Positions 8,593-19,626 of a stretch of DNA of 64,000 nt are shown here, one piece after another (position 1 is the stretch's first letter; every line of letters starts with the position of its first letter). Position numbers and translations under genes: made by a program. Origin of the DNA: Pseudorhodoferax sp. Leaf274 (lineage in GTDB: Bacteria > Pseudomonadota > Gammaproteobacteria > Burkholderiales > Burkholderiaceae_C); assembly GCF_001422445.1 (NCBI RefSeq), contig NZ_LMNA01000030.1, positions 186,231-250,230 of the forward strand, written 5' to 3'. The notes under the pieces are model-generated. The model saw only the letters and a list, made by a program, of their open reading frames with translations, did no database searches and had not been told where the DNA came from.

Positions 8593-9870
8593 CTAGAACA
8601 CGGTGCCATCGCTGGCGATGTGGAGCGGCGGCAGACCCCCACGCAAGCGCTGGGCCAGCACGCGGCCCGCGGCCCAGGTGCCGCCTTCCAGCACGCAGGC
8701 CAGCGGCAGCTGCGCAGCCGGCACGCCCAACTGGGCCCGCACGATGGGCGCGAGTTCATCGAGCAGCGCCACGGTCAGCGCACGCCATTCGACCACCAGT
8801 TCGTCGCCCGGCTGCCAGGTGCGCGTGGCCAGCGCCGGGTCGCGCAGCGCCAGCACGCCGGCGTCCAGCAGCAGGCCGCCGTTGCGGTACTCGGGCAGGC
8901 CGGTCAGCGCGTCGATGCCATCGACATGCACGCCGGCCCACTGGAACGGCTCGAGCAGCGAGTAGGTGAGCCATTGCGAGAGTTTGTGGAACGGCATCCA
9001 GCCGGCGGTGAGGCCGGGGCCCGCCACGGCCTCGTGGCGCCAGCAGTCGCCCAGCGGCTGCGTGCCGATGGTGTTCTGCGCGGGCCAGATGCTGGACAGC
9101 GACATCAGCAACTGCGACAGGATGCCGTGGGCCGCCACGCTGGCCGTGGGCGCGATGCCGGACGGCCCGAGCGGCGCGACCAGCATGTCGAACAGGCCGC
9201 CGGGCCGGCCCTGCGGGCCGAACACCTCGGGCTGGGCCGCCAGCGCCTCGCCGAGCCGGCGCAGCAGCAACACGCGGCCATCGAGCCCGACCAGCGGGTT
9301 GGACGCGCCGACCTGGAAGGCCTGGGCCAGCCGCTCGGGAACGAGGCCGCGCAGGCCGGCCGCATCGACCTGCAGCGGGTGCGCCGGATCGCTGGAGAAC
9401 AGCCCGCCCAGGAAGGCATGCCAACTGGCCACGCCCAGCCCCTCGGAGCGCGTGAAGCGCTGGCCGCTGGCGGCCTCGGCATAGCTCCAGTCGGGGCCGG
9501 CACCGGCGTCCAGCAGCACACTGACGAGCGCCAGGTCGATCATGGCGCGCGCGCGCGCCGGCGGGTCCAGCGGCGCGAGCCGCGCGTCGAGCCCGGCCTT
9601 GCGGTCCACGCCACCGGCTTCGAAGTGGCGCCAGCGGCTGTGGAACGGGATCTTGAGGTCGGGGTAGCGCTGGCGCGTCAGCGCGGCCACGTCGGCGGCG
9701 GCGGACTGCAGTGCGTCGTCGTGCACCACGAACCAGCGCGAGGCGCCCACGCGTGCGCGCTCCAGCAGCTGGCGCGCGCGGGAGCGCACGGCCAGCGTGG
9801 TGCGCAGCGCCGTGGCCGCGCCTTCGGGGTGGCCCGTGTCGAGTTCCAGGGAGGTTCCGTCGAAGCTCAT
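8593..9870 (-). CDS. URC4/Urg3-family protein (DUF1688), uracil catabolism
   Basis: 425-residue protein of the DUF1688 family, named for yeast Urc4/Urg3, which is required for the URC pathway of uracil degradation but whose reaction is not settled. Recognisable blocks are FHSRWRHFEAGGVDR, SVLLDAGAGPDWSY, SEGLGVASWHAF, IWPAQNTIG and a C-terminal VVEWRALTVALLDELAP segment. No signal peptide or membrane segment is seen. It starts one base after the URC1 stop, and upp follows directly, so the three are one transcription unit. This conserved trio is the main evidence for function. Confidence 0.85.
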   Translation of the reverse strand: MSFDGTSLELDTGHPEGAATALRTTLAVRSRARQLLERARVGASRWFVVHDDALQSAAADVAALTRQRYPDLKIPFHSRWRHFEAGGVDRKAGLDARLAPLDPPARARAMIDLALVSVLLDAGAGPDWSYAEAASGQRFTRSEGLGVASWHAFLGGLFSSDPAHPLQVDAAGLRGLVPERLAQAFQVGASNPLVGLDGRVLLLRRLGEALAAQPEVFGPQGRPGGLFDMLVAPLGPSGIAPTASVAAHGILSQLLMSLSSIWPAQNTIGTQPLGDCWRHEAVAGPGLTAGWMPFHKLSQWLTYSLLEPFQWAGVHVDGIDALTGLPEYRNGGLLLDAGVLALRDPALATRTWQPGDELVVEWRALTVALLDELAPIVRAQLGVPAAQLPLACVLEGGTWAAGRVLAQRLRGGLPPLHIASDGTVF

Positions 9871-9871
9871 G

Positions 9872-11167
<1,296 letters not shown>

Positions 11168-11186
11168 GGTCGTTCCTCGGAAGGGA

Positions 11187-11212
11187 CCGGCTGCGCGGTG
11201 GGACGCAGCCGG
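11187..11212 (-). promoter_or_regulatory. Hairpin in the URC1 leader
   Basis: Perfect 9-bp inverted repeat (CCGGCTGCG / CGCAGCCGG) with an 8-base loop. It ends about 20 bases upstream of the URC1 start and just before its ribosome binding site. On the transcript it would fold as a stable GC stem in the 5' leader. No U-run follows, so a post-transcriptional or attenuation role is only a suggestion. Confidence 0.5.
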
Positions 11213-11268
11213 CCTGCTGGCACACCGGATGGTGGTGTTCGCCAAGCATAGCGACTCGCCGGCCTGTT

Positions 11269-11289
11269 CTGCATGCGGGGCGCATGCAG
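11269..11289 (-). terminator. Hairpin between the 72-residue gene and URC1
   Basis: Perfect 8-bp inverted repeat CTGCATGC / GCATGCAG with a 5-base loop. It is the second of two tandem stems downstream of the 72-residue gene. It lacks a U-tract, so it may be a weak terminator or an RNA stabiliser. Confidence 0.4.
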
Positions 11290-11293
11290 TGCC

Positions 11294-11318
11294 GTGGCGC
11301 GGTGTGCATCCGCGCCAC
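11294..11318 (-). terminator. Terminator-like hairpin after the 72-residue gene
   Basis: Perfect 9-bp GC-rich stem GTGGCGCGG / CCGCGCCAC with a 7-base loop, starting 13 bases past the stop codon of the small gene at 11332. No T-run follows on the minus strand. It probably separates that gene from the URC operon. Confidence 0.5.
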
Positions 11319-11331
11319 AGCGGGGGACCGA

Positions 11332-11550
11332 TCAGGCCTTGGAGGCTGCGGTCGACTTCTTGCCGGCGTGGTTGCTGGTCTTGTGGGTCTTCTTCTTGGC
11401 CACGGGCTTCTTGGCGGGCTTGGCCTTGGTGGCTGCATCCGCCGGTGCGGTGGCCGCAGCGGGTGCCGCAGGGGCGGGGGTCTGGGCGAAGCCGGCCGAA
11501 GCGGCGAGGGCGAGGGCGGCAGCGGCGATCAGGGTCTTGGTGCGGTTCAT
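11332..11550 (-). CDS. Small exported Ala/Lys-rich protein
   Basis: 72-residue protein. ATG at 11550 starts a clear Sec signal peptide (MNRTKTLIAAAALALAASAGFAQ) followed by a low-complexity tail of Ala, Pro and Lys with KKPVAKKK and HAGKK motifs. A longer frame upstream to 11676 has no signal-like start and is rejected. No domain is recognised; similar short signal-peptide plus PAKK-tail proteins are common in Burkholderiales and have no assigned function. The upstream leader holds a 6-bp inverted repeat (GACTCG...CGAGTC, about 11574-11594). It is likely a monocistronic gene, closed by the hairpins downstream. Confidence 0.65.
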   Translation of the reverse strand: MNRTKTLIAAAALALAASAGFAQTPAPAAPAAATAPADAATKAKPAKKPVAKKKTHKTSNHAGKKSTAASKA

Positions 11551-11712
11551 GGTGCGGTCATCCGAAAAGCAAGACTCGTTGCAACTCCGAGTCGGGTGAG
11601 TGGGCTGGGCATTTGCCTGGCTTGGAACCACAACGCGGCTCGGTGCACGCACAGCGACAGCCTGCGCACGGGCCAAGATGACAGATGCAACAAAGGCCGC
11701 ATCGAAAAGCTG

Positions 11713-13191
11713 CTACGCGTTGCCGGCCGCCACATGCACGCCCGGCTTACGCCCGTCGTTCCAGCGCCCGCCGATGGCACGCTCGACCTGCGCGGCCAGC
11801 TGCAGCAGCAGCCCGTCGCCGGCCTGGCGCGTCTGCGCGTGCATGCCCAGCGGCAGGCCATGCTCGTTGCAGGCCAGCGGCAGCGAGATGCCGGGGATGC
11901 CGCACAGGTTGGCGATCGGCGTGTAGGCGAAGTTGTGCCAGAGGTTGTCGAACCAGTCGTGCACCGAAGGGTTGTCGCTGGTGGTCAGGTACTCGGTCGT
12001 GCCCACGCGCGGCGTGGGCAGGGCGGTGACGGGCGAGAGCAGGATGTCCCAATCCTCGAAGAAGGCGCCGAAGCCGCGGGCCGTGGTGTTGAACGCGGCC
12101 TGCATCTGGAAGCGTTCGGCGTAGCTGGTGTCCCGGCCGGCCTCCCAGATCTTGATGTTGATGGGCTCGATCTTGTCGGCGGGCGGGTGCGCGAGCCCCA
12201 GCGTGCGCAGCAGGGTCTCGATGGTCTGCGCGAAATTGCTGATGTAGCACAGCGTCTGCGCCTTGAACGCGGCGCGGATGTCGACCGCCGGCTGCGCCCA
12301 TTCGACATGGTGGCCCAGGCCCTGCAGGAAGCGGCCCACGCGTTCGAGCTCGGCCGCGATGTGCGGCGTGGCCGCTAAGTCGCCCCACTGGTGCACCAGC
12401 GCGATGCGCAGCCGGCCCGGGTCGCGCTGGACCAGCTCGGCATAGGGCTCGGGCGCGGTCCAGTAGGGCATGAACTCGCCGGGCGCGCCGCCGCGGCAGT
12501 GGTCCACGAAGCGGGCCATGTCGCGCACGCTGCGGCTGATGGCACCCTGCGTGGAGACCAGGCCGGAGAGGTCGGACAGCCCCGGCGCGATGGAGAACAC
12601 GCCGCGCGAGCACTTCAGCCCGATGGCGCCGTTGACCCCGGCCGGGATGCGGATGGAGCCGCCGCCGTCGGTGGCGTGGGCGATCGGCACCACGCCGGCT
12701 GCCACCATCGCGGCCGAGCCGGCCGAGGAGCCGCAGGTCGTGTAGTCCAGGTTCCAGGGATTGCGCGTGACGAAGAGGTCGTTCTCGACCGAGCTGCAGA
12801 CGCCGAATTCCGGCGTCGTGGTGCGGCCGATGATGTTGAGCCCGGCCTGGCGCAGCTTGCCGGCCAGGAAGCTGTCGGCGCTGGCACGGTTGCCCTGCAT
12901 GAGCTGCGAGCCCATCTCCTGCAGCCGGCCCTTGAGCGTGGGCCCCAGGTCCTTCATGAGGTAGGGCAGGCCGGCGAACGCGCCGTCGGGGTCCATGCCG
13001 TCGCGCAGCGGATCGGCCACCACGTCGTCGAACACCTCGACCACGGCGCTCGTCGGGCCGTTGGTGCGGGCGATGCCGGCCGCGGCCTGGGCCGCCAGTT
13101 CGGCGGGCGTCAGTTCGCCGGCGCGCACGCGCGCGGCCAGGGCCGTGCCGTCGTGCGCGGTCCATTCGTCCCAGGACATCGCGAGCGTCAT
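11713..13191 (-). CDS. Amidase (amidase-signature family)
   Basis: 492-residue cytoplasmic hydrolase of carboxylic amides, of the GatA/fatty-acid-amide-hydrolase superfamily. The Ser-cisSer-Lys triad is visible: Lys in PYLMKDLG, and the serine-rich loop CGSSAGSAAMVAAG followed by DGGGSIRIPA. Substrate cannot be told from sequence. ATG at 13191 is used; an internal Met four residues on is an alternative. A 50-base gap separates it from the YdjM-like gene upstream, and 162 bases without a gene follow before the small exported protein. A link to pyrimidine ring breakdown is possible from position only. Confidence 0.88.
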   Translation of the reverse strand: MTLAMSWDEWTAHDGTALAARVRAGELTPAELAAQAAAGIARTNGPTSAVVEVFDDVVADPLRDGMDPDGAFAGLPYLMKDLGPTLKGRLQEMGSQLMQGNRASADSFLAGKLRQAGLNIIGRTTTPEFGVCSSVENDLFVTRNPWNLDYTTCGSSAGSAAMVAAGVVPIAHATDGGGSIRIPAGVNGAIGLKCSRGVFSIAPGLSDLSGLVSTQGAISRSVRDMARFVDHCRGGAPGEFMPYWTAPEPYAELVQRDPGRLRIALVHQWGDLAATPHIAAELERVGRFLQGLGHHVEWAQPAVDIRAAFKAQTLCYISNFAQTIETLLRTLGLAHPPADKIEPINIKIWEAGRDTSYAERFQMQAAFNTTARGFGAFFEDWDILLSPVTALPTPRVGTTEYLTTSDNPSVHDWFDNLWHNFAYTPIANLCGIPGISLPLACNEHGLPLGMHAQTRQAGDGLLLQLAAQVERAIGGRWNDGRKPGVHVAAGNA

Positions 13192-13241
13192 GCCGGCATC
13201 TCCTCAGGTGTGGTCAACAGGGCATCCATGGTGTGCGTCCC

Positions 13242-14306
13242 TCAGGGAAGGGGTGGGGTGGAACGGGTGAACGAGAAGGGCGGCTCCTGCGCCGCAGGCT
13301 CGTGCCAGAGCCGGTGCCAGGTGCCGCGCAACACGATGCCGCGCGCCTCGGGCGGCGCGGGCAGGGTGGTGGGCACGACCGGCGTCCAGGGTGCCTGCGG
13401 CCCCGCACGCTCGGCGATGCGGTAGCGGAAGCTGTAGAACGGCGCCGCGCCCATGCGCAGGTCCGACAGCAGCAGGCTGTCGCCCTCGGCGTTGGCGAGC
13501 AGGAAGCCGCTCGCGAACCAGCGCAGCCGCGCGACGGCCGGTGTGCCTGCCAGCGCCTGCAGCGCGGCGGTGTCGCCGGCGTGGCGCTCGAAGCGCAAGG
13601 GCCCGCGGTCGGTGGGCAGCGAGCGGTAGCCTTCCAGCATGCCGTCCGGCGTCAACGCGACGACGCGCCACAGCAGCGTGTTGAACGGCGTGGGCGTGGA
13701 GAAGAAAGGGGCATCGGCCAGGCCCTGCGCGGCCAGCGCGGCGCGGGCATCGCGGTCGACCAGCGTCTTGGCCAGCAGCGACCAGCCCAGGTAGGCGGTG
13801 GACAGCACCAGGCCCCAGGCCAGGAAACTGCGTCCCACGGGCCGCAGGCCCACCACCAGCACCGCGATGAAGCCCGCCAGCAACGGCAGCGTGTAGGCCG
13901 GGTCGATGATGAACACGCTGGACCACATGGTGGGCCGTGGCGGCAGCGGCCACCACAGTTGCGTGCCGTAGACCGTGAAGGCGTCCAGCAGCGGATGCGT
14001 CAGCAGCGCGAGCCAGATCGCCAGCAGCCAACGGCCGGGCGCCTCGCGCACGGGCGACCACCGGCGCCGCAGCAGCCACCACAGCAGCGCGCCGAACAGC
14101 GCCAGCACAGGCAGGGCGTGCGAAGGGCCGCGGTGCCAGGTGACCAGCGTCACGGCGTCCACGCCCATCCAGCGCATCGGGAAGCTGTCGAGGTCGGGCA
14201 GGGTGCCCAGCACGGCGCCGGCCAGTGCGGCGCGGCGGCGGTGGGCAGCGGGCACGGCCAGCGCGGCCACGCTGCCGCCCAGCACGATCTGCGTCAGCGA
14301 ATCCAA
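13242..14306 (-). CDS. Membrane-bound metal-dependent hydrolase (YdjM/YbcI family)
   Basis: 354-residue inner-membrane protein of the YdjM-like (DUF457) family. It starts with the family's MDSLTQIVLGGSVAAL, then GTLPDLDSF, TWHRGPSHALPVL and LTHPLLDAFTVYGTQLWWPLPP, which hold the conserved Asp/His residues proposed to bind metal. About five hydrophobic segments fill the N-terminal 200 residues; the C-terminal part is soluble. The start codon is TTG, immediately after the TAG of the DUF853 gene, so the pair is coupled. Biological role is not known. Confidence 0.82.
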   Translation of the reverse strand: MDSLTQIVLGGSVAALAVPAAHRRRAALAGAVLGTLPDLDSFPMRWMGVDAVTLVTWHRGPSHALPVLALFGALLWWLLRRRWSPVREAPGRWLLAIWLALLTHPLLDAFTVYGTQLWWPLPPRPTMWSSVFIIDPAYTLPLLAGFIAVLVVGLRPVGRSFLAWGLVLSTAYLGWSLLAKTLVDRDARAALAAQGLADAPFFSTPTPFNTLLWRVVALTPDGMLEGYRSLPTDRGPLRFERHAGDTAALQALAGTPAVARLRWFASGFLLANAEGDSLLLSDLRMGAAPFYSFRYRIAERAGPQAPWTPVVPTTLPAPPEARGIVLRGTWHRLWHEPAAQEPPFSFTRSTPPLP

Positions 14307-15830
14307 CTAGCGTTTCCGGCCGCCGAAGATGCCGCCCAGCACCCCGCGCAGGATCTCGTTGCCGATCTTGGTGCCCATGGTGCGCATGGTGGACTTGGCC
14401 ATGGTCTGCACCAGGCCGTCGCGCTTGCCGCCGCGCGGGCCGGTGGAGCCGAACAGCAGGTCGTTCAGGCCGTCCATCATGCCGCTGTCGGCACCGCTGC
14501 CCTGGCGCGCGCCGGCCGTGGCCTTGGCGTCGGCCGCTCCGGCGGCGGCGTTCTCGGCGCGGCCCTTGAGCTTCTCGTACGCCGATTCGCGGTCGACCAC
14601 CTTTTCATAGACGCCCGCCACGAGCGAGCCGGCCAGCAACGCCTGGCGCTGCGGGGGCGTGATCGGCCCGACCTGGCTGCCGGGCGGCAGCATGTAGACG
14701 CGCTCGGTGATGCCGGGGCGGCCCTTGGCATCGAGCAGGCTGACCAGGGCCTCGCCCACGGCCAGCTCGGTGATGGCGGCCTCGATGTCCAGGCCGGGCT
14801 TTTGCCGCATCGTCGAGGCGGTGGCCTTGACGGCCTTCTGGTCGCGCGGCGTGAACGCGCGCAGCGCGTGCTGCACGCGGTTGCCCAGCTGGGCGAGCAC
14901 GGTGTCGGGAATGTCCAGCGGGTTCTGCGTCACGAAGTACACGCCCACGCCCTTGGAGCGCACCAGCCGCACCACGAGTTCGATGCGCTCGACCAGCACC
15001 TTGGGCGCCTCGTTGAACAGCAGGTGCGCCTCGTCGAAGAAGAACACCAGCTTGGGTTGGTCCGGGTCGCCGATCTCGGGCAACTGCTCGAACAGCTCGG
15101 ACAGCAGCCACAGCAAAAAGGTGGCGTACAGCCGCGGCGAGTTCATGAGCTTGTCGGCCGCCAGCACGTTGACCATGCCATGGCCGTTGCCGTCGGTCTG
15201 CATGAAGTCGGCGATGTCCAGCATCGGCTCGCCGAAGAACTTGTCGCCGCCCTGGCCCTCGATCTGCAGCAGGCCGCGCTGGATGGCGCCCACGCTGGCG
15301 GCGCTGATGTTGCCGTACTCGGTGGTGAAGCTCTTGGCGTTCTCCCCGACGTGCTGCAGCATGGCGCGCAGGTCCTTCAAGTCCAGCAGCAGCATGCCGC
15401 TGTCGTCGGCGATCTTGAACACCAGGTTGAGCACGCCGGCCTGTGTGTCGTTGAGGTTCAGCATGCGCGCCAGCAACAGCGGGCCCATGTCGGAGATGGT
15501 GGCGCGCACCGGGTGGCCCTGCTCGCCGAACACGTCCCACAGCTGCACGGGGCAGGCCAGCGGCGTGGGCGGCGCGATGCCGCGCTCGGCCAAGATGGCC
15601 GCCATCTTGGCGTTGGGCGTGCCGGCCTGGCTGATCCCGGTGAGGTCGCCCTTGACGTCGGCCATGAACACCGGCACGCCGATCCTGGAGAAATTCTCGG
15701 CCAGCGTCTGCAGGGATACGGTCTTGCCGGTGCCCGTGGCGCCGGTGATCAGGCCGTGCCGGTTGGCCAGGCCCGGCAGCAGCGCGCATTCGGTGTTGGC
15801 GTTCTTGGCGATCACGAGCGGCTCGGCCAT
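14307..15830 (-). CDS. HerA-like/DUF853 ATPase (YjgR family)
   Basis: 507-residue P-loop ATPase of the DUF853 (YjgR) branch of the HerA/FtsK superfamily. Walker A is [12 protein letters not shown] near residues 30-40; Walker B is [12 protein letters not shown]. The characteristic [28 protein letters not shown] and [28 protein letters not shown] segments are present. The C-terminus ends in a Gly/Arg-rich tail. Function is unproven in the family; DNA translocation is inferred from HerA. First gene of a two-gene operon, divergent from yebC with a 67-base gap for both promoters. Confidence 0.9.
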   Translation of the reverse strand: MAEPLVIAKNANTECALLPGLANRHGLITGATGTGKTVSLQTLAENFSRIGVPVFMADVKGDLTGISQAGTPNAKMAAILAERGIAPPTPLACPVQLWDVFGEQGHPVRATISDMGPLLLARMLNLNDTQAGVLNLVFKIADDSGMLLLDLKDLRAMLQHVGENAKSFTTEYGNISAASVGAIQRGLLQIEGQGGDKFFGEPMLDIADFMQTDGNGHGMVNVLAADKLMNSPRLYATFLLWLLSELFEQLPEIGDPDQPKLVFFFDEAHLLFNEAPKVLVERIELVVRLVRSKGVGVYFVTQNPLDIPDTVLAQLGNRVQHALRAFTPRDQKAVKATASTMRQKPGLDIEAAITELAVGEALVSLLDAKGRPGITERVYMLPPGSQVGPITPPQRQALLAGSLVAGVYEKVVDRESAYEKLKGRAENAAAGAADAKATAGARQGSGADSGMMDGLNDLLFGSTGPRGGKRDGLVQTMAKSTMRTMGTKIGNEILRGVLGGIFGGRKR

Positions 15831-15897
15831 GGGGGTCCTTCAATCGAAAAGTAAAATCCGCGCCCGAGATTAAATCAGACCGATAGAAGGATTCTTC

Positions 15898-16617
15898 GTG
15901 GCCGGACACAGCAAATGGGCGAACATCCAGCACCGCAAGGGCAGGCAGGACGAAAAGCGGGGCAAGATCTGGACGCGCATCATCCGTGAGATCACGGTCG
16001 CGGCCCGCCAGGGCGGCGGCGACCTGTCGGCCAACCCGCGGCTGCGGCTGGCGGTGGACAAGGCCAAGGCGGCCAACATGCCGGCCGACCGCGTCAAGTA
16101 CAACATCGACAAGGCCACGGGCAATGCCGAAGGCGTGCACTACGAGGAAATCCGCTACGAGGGCTACGGCATCGCCGGCGCGGCCATCATCGTCGACACC
16201 ATGACCGACAACCACGTGCGCACCGTGGCCGAGGTGCGGCACGCGTTCAGCAAGTACGGCGGCAACATGGGCACCAACGGCTCGGTGGCGTTTCAGTTCA
16301 AGCACTGCGGCCAGATCGTGCTGGCGCCCGGTGCCGACGAAGACAAGGTCATGGAGGTGGCGCTGGAAGCCGGCGCCGACGATGTGCTGACCGACGCCGA
16401 CGGCGCCATCGAGGTGCTGACGCCGTATCCCGAGTTCGAGAAGGTCAAGAACGCGCTGGAGGCCGCCGGCTTCCAGCCCGAGCTGGCCGAAGTGACCATG
16501 CGGGCCGAGAACACCATCGAGCTCACCGGCGAAGACGCCGAACGCATGCAAAAGCTGCTGGACGTCCTGGAAGACCTGGACGACGTGCAAAACGTCTACC
16601 ACAACGGGGCGCTCTGA
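15898..16617 (+). CDS. yebC: YebC/PmpR-family regulator or translation factor
   Basis: 239-residue YebC homologue, starting [23 protein letters not shown], the nearly invariant N-terminus. Start is GTG at 15898 with AGAAGGA upstream. YebC proteins are annotated as DNA-binding regulators; some members act in translation of proline stretches. Full length, three-domain organisation, no oddities. A type-B dispersed repeat fills the gap to purD, beginning at the yebC stop codon. Confidence 0.95.
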   Translation: MAGHSKWANIQHRKGRQDEKRGKIWTRIIREITVAARQGGGDLSANPRLRLAVDKAKAANMPADRVKYNIDKATGNAEGVHYEEIRYEGYGIAGAAIIVDTMTDNHVRTVAEVRHAFSKYGGNMGTNGSVAFQFKHCGQIVLAPGADEDKVMEVALEAGADDVLTDADGAIEVLTPYPEFEKVKNALEAAGFQPELAEVTMRAENTIELTGEDAERMQKLLDVLEDLDDVQNVYHNGAL

Positions 16618-16811
16618 AATGAAGCACCCCCGTATGGATTTCTCATTGCGTGTAGAAATCCCATCCCCCCTCCAGGGGGCGCCGCGAGCGCCCGGGCAGA
16701 GCCCGTTGCGCCGCGTCTGCTGGCATGGCCTGCTCCGCGGCCTTCCGAGCAGCGGCTTGCGAGCCGGTTTCGTGTCCTGCGGATGGCGCGCCAGCGCCGT
16801 GGAAAACTGAG
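16618..16811 (+). repeat. Dispersed intergenic repeat, type B (copy 1)
   Basis: 194-base element occupying exactly the space between the yebC stop and the purD ATG. It aligns along its whole length with 52453-52644. Shared runs include GGCAGAGCC, GGCATGGC, TGCTCCGC and GGCGCGCCAGCGCC. It contains a frame (from ATG at 16725) that runs without a stop into purD, giving a possible 29-codon extension. No transposase or terminal inverted repeats are seen. Confidence 0.75.
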
Positions 16812-18104
16812 ATGAAAGTTCTTGTGATCGGCGGCGGTGGCCGCGAACACGCACTGGCCTGGAAACTGGCCCAGTCCCCGCGCGTCACGCGCGTCTACGT
16901 GGCGCCGGGCAACGGCGGCACGGCGCTGGACGAGCGCCTGGTCAACGTGCCCATCACCGACGTGGTGGCGCTGCGCGAATGGGCGCAGAAGGAGCACATC
17001 GCGCTCAGCGTGGTCGGCCCCGAAGGCCCGCTGGCGGCCGGCGTGGTGGACGAGTTCCGCGCCCATGGCCTGCGCGTGTTCGGCCCGACCAAGGCCGCCG
17101 CGCAGCTGGAAAGCTCCAAGGCCTTCTCCAAGGCCTTCATGCAGCGCCACGGCATTCCCACGGCCGAGTACCAGACCTTCAGCGACCCGGCGCAGGCCCA
17201 TGCCTACGTGGACGCCAAGGGCGCGCCCATCGTCGTCAAAGCCGACGGCCTGGCGGCGGGCAAGGGCGTGGTCGTGGCCACCACGCTGGCCGAGGCCCAT
17301 GAAGCCATCGACTTCATGCTCGTGGACAACACGCTGGGCGTGGCGCACAACGAAGGCGGCGCGCGCGTGGTGATCGAGGAGTTCCTGTCGGGCGAGGAAG
17401 CCAGCTTCATCGTGCTGTGCGACGGCAAGAACGTCACCGCCATGGCCACGAGCCAGGACCACAAGCGCCTGCAGGACGGCGACCAGGGCCCCAACACCGG
17501 TGGCATGGGCGCCTATTCGCCCGCGCCCGTGGTCACGGCGGACGTGCACGCGCGCGCCATGCGCGAGATCATCCTGCCGACCATCCGCGGCATGGAGAAG
17601 GACGGCATCGCCTACACCGGCTTCCTGTACGCCGGCCTCATGATCGACGCCCAGGGCCGGCCCAAGACGCTGGAGTTCAACTGCCGCCTGGGCGACCCCG
17701 AGACCCAGCCGCTGCTCATGCGCCTGAAGTCCGACCTGTTCGAGGTGCTGTGGGCCGCCACCGAGCCCGGCCCGCACGGCAAGCTCGACCAGGTCGAGCT
17801 GGAATGGGACCGCCGCATCGCGCTCGGCGTGGTGCTGGCCGCGCACGGCTACCCGCTGTCGCCGCGCAAGGGCGATGCCATCACCGGCCTGCCGGCCGCC
17901 GAGCCGGATGCCGTGGTGTTCCACGCCGGCACCCAGCGCGACGCCGATGGCACCGTGCGCGTGAGCGGTGGCCGCGTGCTGTGCGTGACCGTGCTGGCCG
18001 ACAAGGTCAAGCTGGCCCAGCAGCGCGCCTACGAGGTGGTGCGCGGCATCCAGTTCGACGGCATGCAGTACCGCCGCGACATCGGCCACCGCGCGGTCCG
18101 ATGA
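16812..18104 (+). CDS. purD: Phosphoribosylamine--glycine ligase (GAR synthetase)
   Basis: 430-residue ATP-grasp enzyme of purine synthesis (second step: phosphoribosylamine + glycine + ATP). It begins [19 protein letters not shown]; the ATP-grasp blocks [28 protein letters not shown] and [19 protein letters not shown] are present. ATG at 16812 gives the family N-terminus; the frame is open 29 codons further up through the type-B repeat. Its stop overlaps the hemF start (ATGA), so the genes are coupled. Confidence 0.96.
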   Translation: MKVLVIGGGGREHALAWKLAQSPRVTRVYVAPGNGGTALDERLVNVPITDVVALREWAQKEHIALSVVGPEGPLAAGVVDEFRAHGLRVFGPTKAAAQLESSKAFSKAFMQRHGIPTAEYQTFSDPAQAHAYVDAKGAPIVVKADGLAAGKGVVVATTLAEAHEAIDFMLVDNTLGVAHNEGGARVVIEEFLSGEEASFIVLCDGKNVTAMATSQDHKRLQDGDQGPNTGGMGAYSPAPVVTADVHARAMREIILPTIRGMEKDGIAYTGFLYAGLMIDAQGRPKTLEFNCRLGDPETQPLLMRLKSDLFEVLWAATEPGPHGKLDQVELEWDRRIALGVVLAAHGYPLSPRKGDAITGLPAAEPDAVVFHAGTQRDADGTVRVSGGRVLCVTVLADKVKLAQQRAYEVVRGIQFDGMQYRRDIGHRAVR

Positions 18105-19015
18105 CAGACGCCGCCACCGGCTTCGCGGCCTGGCTGCGCGGCCTGCAGGACGAGATCTGCAGCGCCGCGGCGGCCGTGGACGGCGGCACCTTCCTGACCG
18201 ACCGCTGGACCAAGGGCGAAGGCGAAGTGCTGCAGGGCGAGGGCGTCACGCGCATCCTGGAGGACGGCGCCGTCCTCGAACGCGCCGGTTGCGGCTTCTC
18301 GCACGTGCGCGGCCCGCGCCTGCCGCCCTCGGCCACGCAGCATCGCCCGCAGCTGGCAGGGGCGCCCTTCGAGGCCATGGGCGTCTCGCTCGTCTTCCAC
18401 CCGCGCAACCCCTATGCGCCCACCGTGCACATGAACGTGCGCATGATCGCGGCCGGCCACCCGGGCGAAGTGCCCGTGTGCTGGTTCGGCGGCGGCATGG
18501 ACCTGACGCCCATCTACGGCTTCGAGGAAGACGCGCGCCACTTCCACCGTGTCTGCCGCGATGCGCTGGCGCCCTACGGCGACGACAAGTACCCGCGTTT
18601 CAAGCAATGGTGCGACGAGTACTTCTTCCTCAAGCACCGGCAGGAAGCGCGCGGCATCGGCGGCGTGTTCTTCGACGACTTCTCCGAACTGGGCCTGGCG
18701 CGCAGCGGCGCCATGGTCCAGGCCGTGGGATCGGCCTTCCTGGGTGCCTACCTGCCGATCCTCGCGCGCCGCAAGGACCAGGCCTACGGCGAGCGCGAGC
18801 GCGCGTTCCAGCTGTACCGGCGCGGCCGCTATGTCGAGTTCAACCTGGTCTGGGACCGCGGCACGCACTTCGGCCTGCAGTCCGGCGGACGCACCGAATC
18901 CATCCTGCTGTCGATGCCGCCGCAGGCCGCCTGGTCGTACCGCCACACGCCCGAGCCCGGCTCGGCCGAGGCGCAGCTGACCGAGCACTTCCTGGTGCCC
19001 CGCACTTGGATCTGA
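18101..19015 (+). CDS. hemF: Oxygen-dependent coproporphyrinogen III oxidase
   Basis: 304-residue HemF, which decarboxylates coproporphyrinogen III to protoporphyrinogen IX using O2, for haem and, here, bacteriochlorophyll. Conserved segments [53 protein letters not shown] and [34 protein letters not shown] are all recognisable. Use of the aerobic enzyme matches acsF in the photosynthesis cluster. Overlaps purD by four bases and is followed by nadD after 11 bases. Confidence 0.96.
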   Translation: MTDAATGFAAWLRGLQDEICSAAAAVDGGTFLTDRWTKGEGEVLQGEGVTRILEDGAVLERAGCGFSHVRGPRLPPSATQHRPQLAGAPFEAMGVSLVFHPRNPYAPTVHMNVRMIAAGHPGEVPVCWFGGGMDLTPIYGFEEDARHFHRVCRDALAPYGDDKYPRFKQWCDEYFFLKHRQEARGIGGVFFDDFSELGLARSGAMVQAVGSAFLGAYLPILARRKDQAYGERERAFQLYRRGRYVEFNLVWDRGTHFGLQSGGRTESILLSMPPQAAWSYRHTPEPGSAEAQLTEHFLVPRTWI

Positions 19016-19026
19016 GCCACCCCACC

Positions 19027-19626
19027 ATGCTGCGCGTCGGCGTCTACGGCGGTGCCTTCGACCCGCCGCACAACACCCATGTGGACCTGGTGCGCGCGGC
19101 CATGGCCCAGTTTCAGCTCGACCGCCTGCACGTGCTGCCCACGGGCCAGCCCTGGCACCGGCCCAAGCAGCCCACCGATGCGGTGCACCGGCTGGTCATG
19201 GCGGAGCTGGCATTCGAGGGGCTTGCCGGCGTGGTCGTGGACGCGCGCGAAATCGAGCGCACCGGCCCCAGCTATACCGTGGACAGCCTGCGGGAACTGC
19301 AAATCGGCTATCCTCGCGCCCGGCTGTACCTGCTGATCGGCTCCGATCAAGCGCGTGCGCTGACCAGCTGGCACGAGTGGCAGGAGATCGTGGCACTGGC
19401 CAATCTGTGCGTCGCCGCCCGCGTGGACGACGCCGCGCCGCAGGGCAGGATGCCCGACCTGGCATTGCCGGGCGCGACGATCGACTTCCTCCACACCGTT
19501 CCGGTGGCGACCAGCGCCACCGAAATCCGCCAGCGCGTTGCAGCGGGCCAGGGCATTGCCCATCTGGTTCCGCCAGCCGTTGCACGCTATATTGACCAAC
19601 ACCACCTCTACCGAACCGCTCGATGA
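19027..19626 (+). CDS. nadD: Nicotinate-nucleotide adenylyltransferase
   Basis: 199-residue NadD of NAD synthesis (nicotinate mononucleotide + ATP). The nucleotidyltransferase signature GGAFDPPHNTHVDLV shows the variant HNTH in place of the commoner HxGH; ISSTxIR appears as TSATEIRQRV. ATG at 19027 gives the expected MLRVGVYGGAFDPPH. The last four bases overlap the rsfS start (ATGA), an arrangement typical of nadD-rsfS pairs. Confidence 0.93.
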   Translation: MLRVGVYGGAFDPPHNTHVDLVRAAMAQFQLDRLHVLPTGQPWHRPKQPTDAVHRLVMAELAFEGLAGVVVDAREIERTGPSYTVDSLRELQIGYPRARLYLLIGSDQARALTSWHEWQEIVALANLCVAARVDDAAPQGRMPDLALPGATIDFLHTVPVATSATEIRQRVAAGQGIAHLVPPAVARYIDQHHLYRTAR

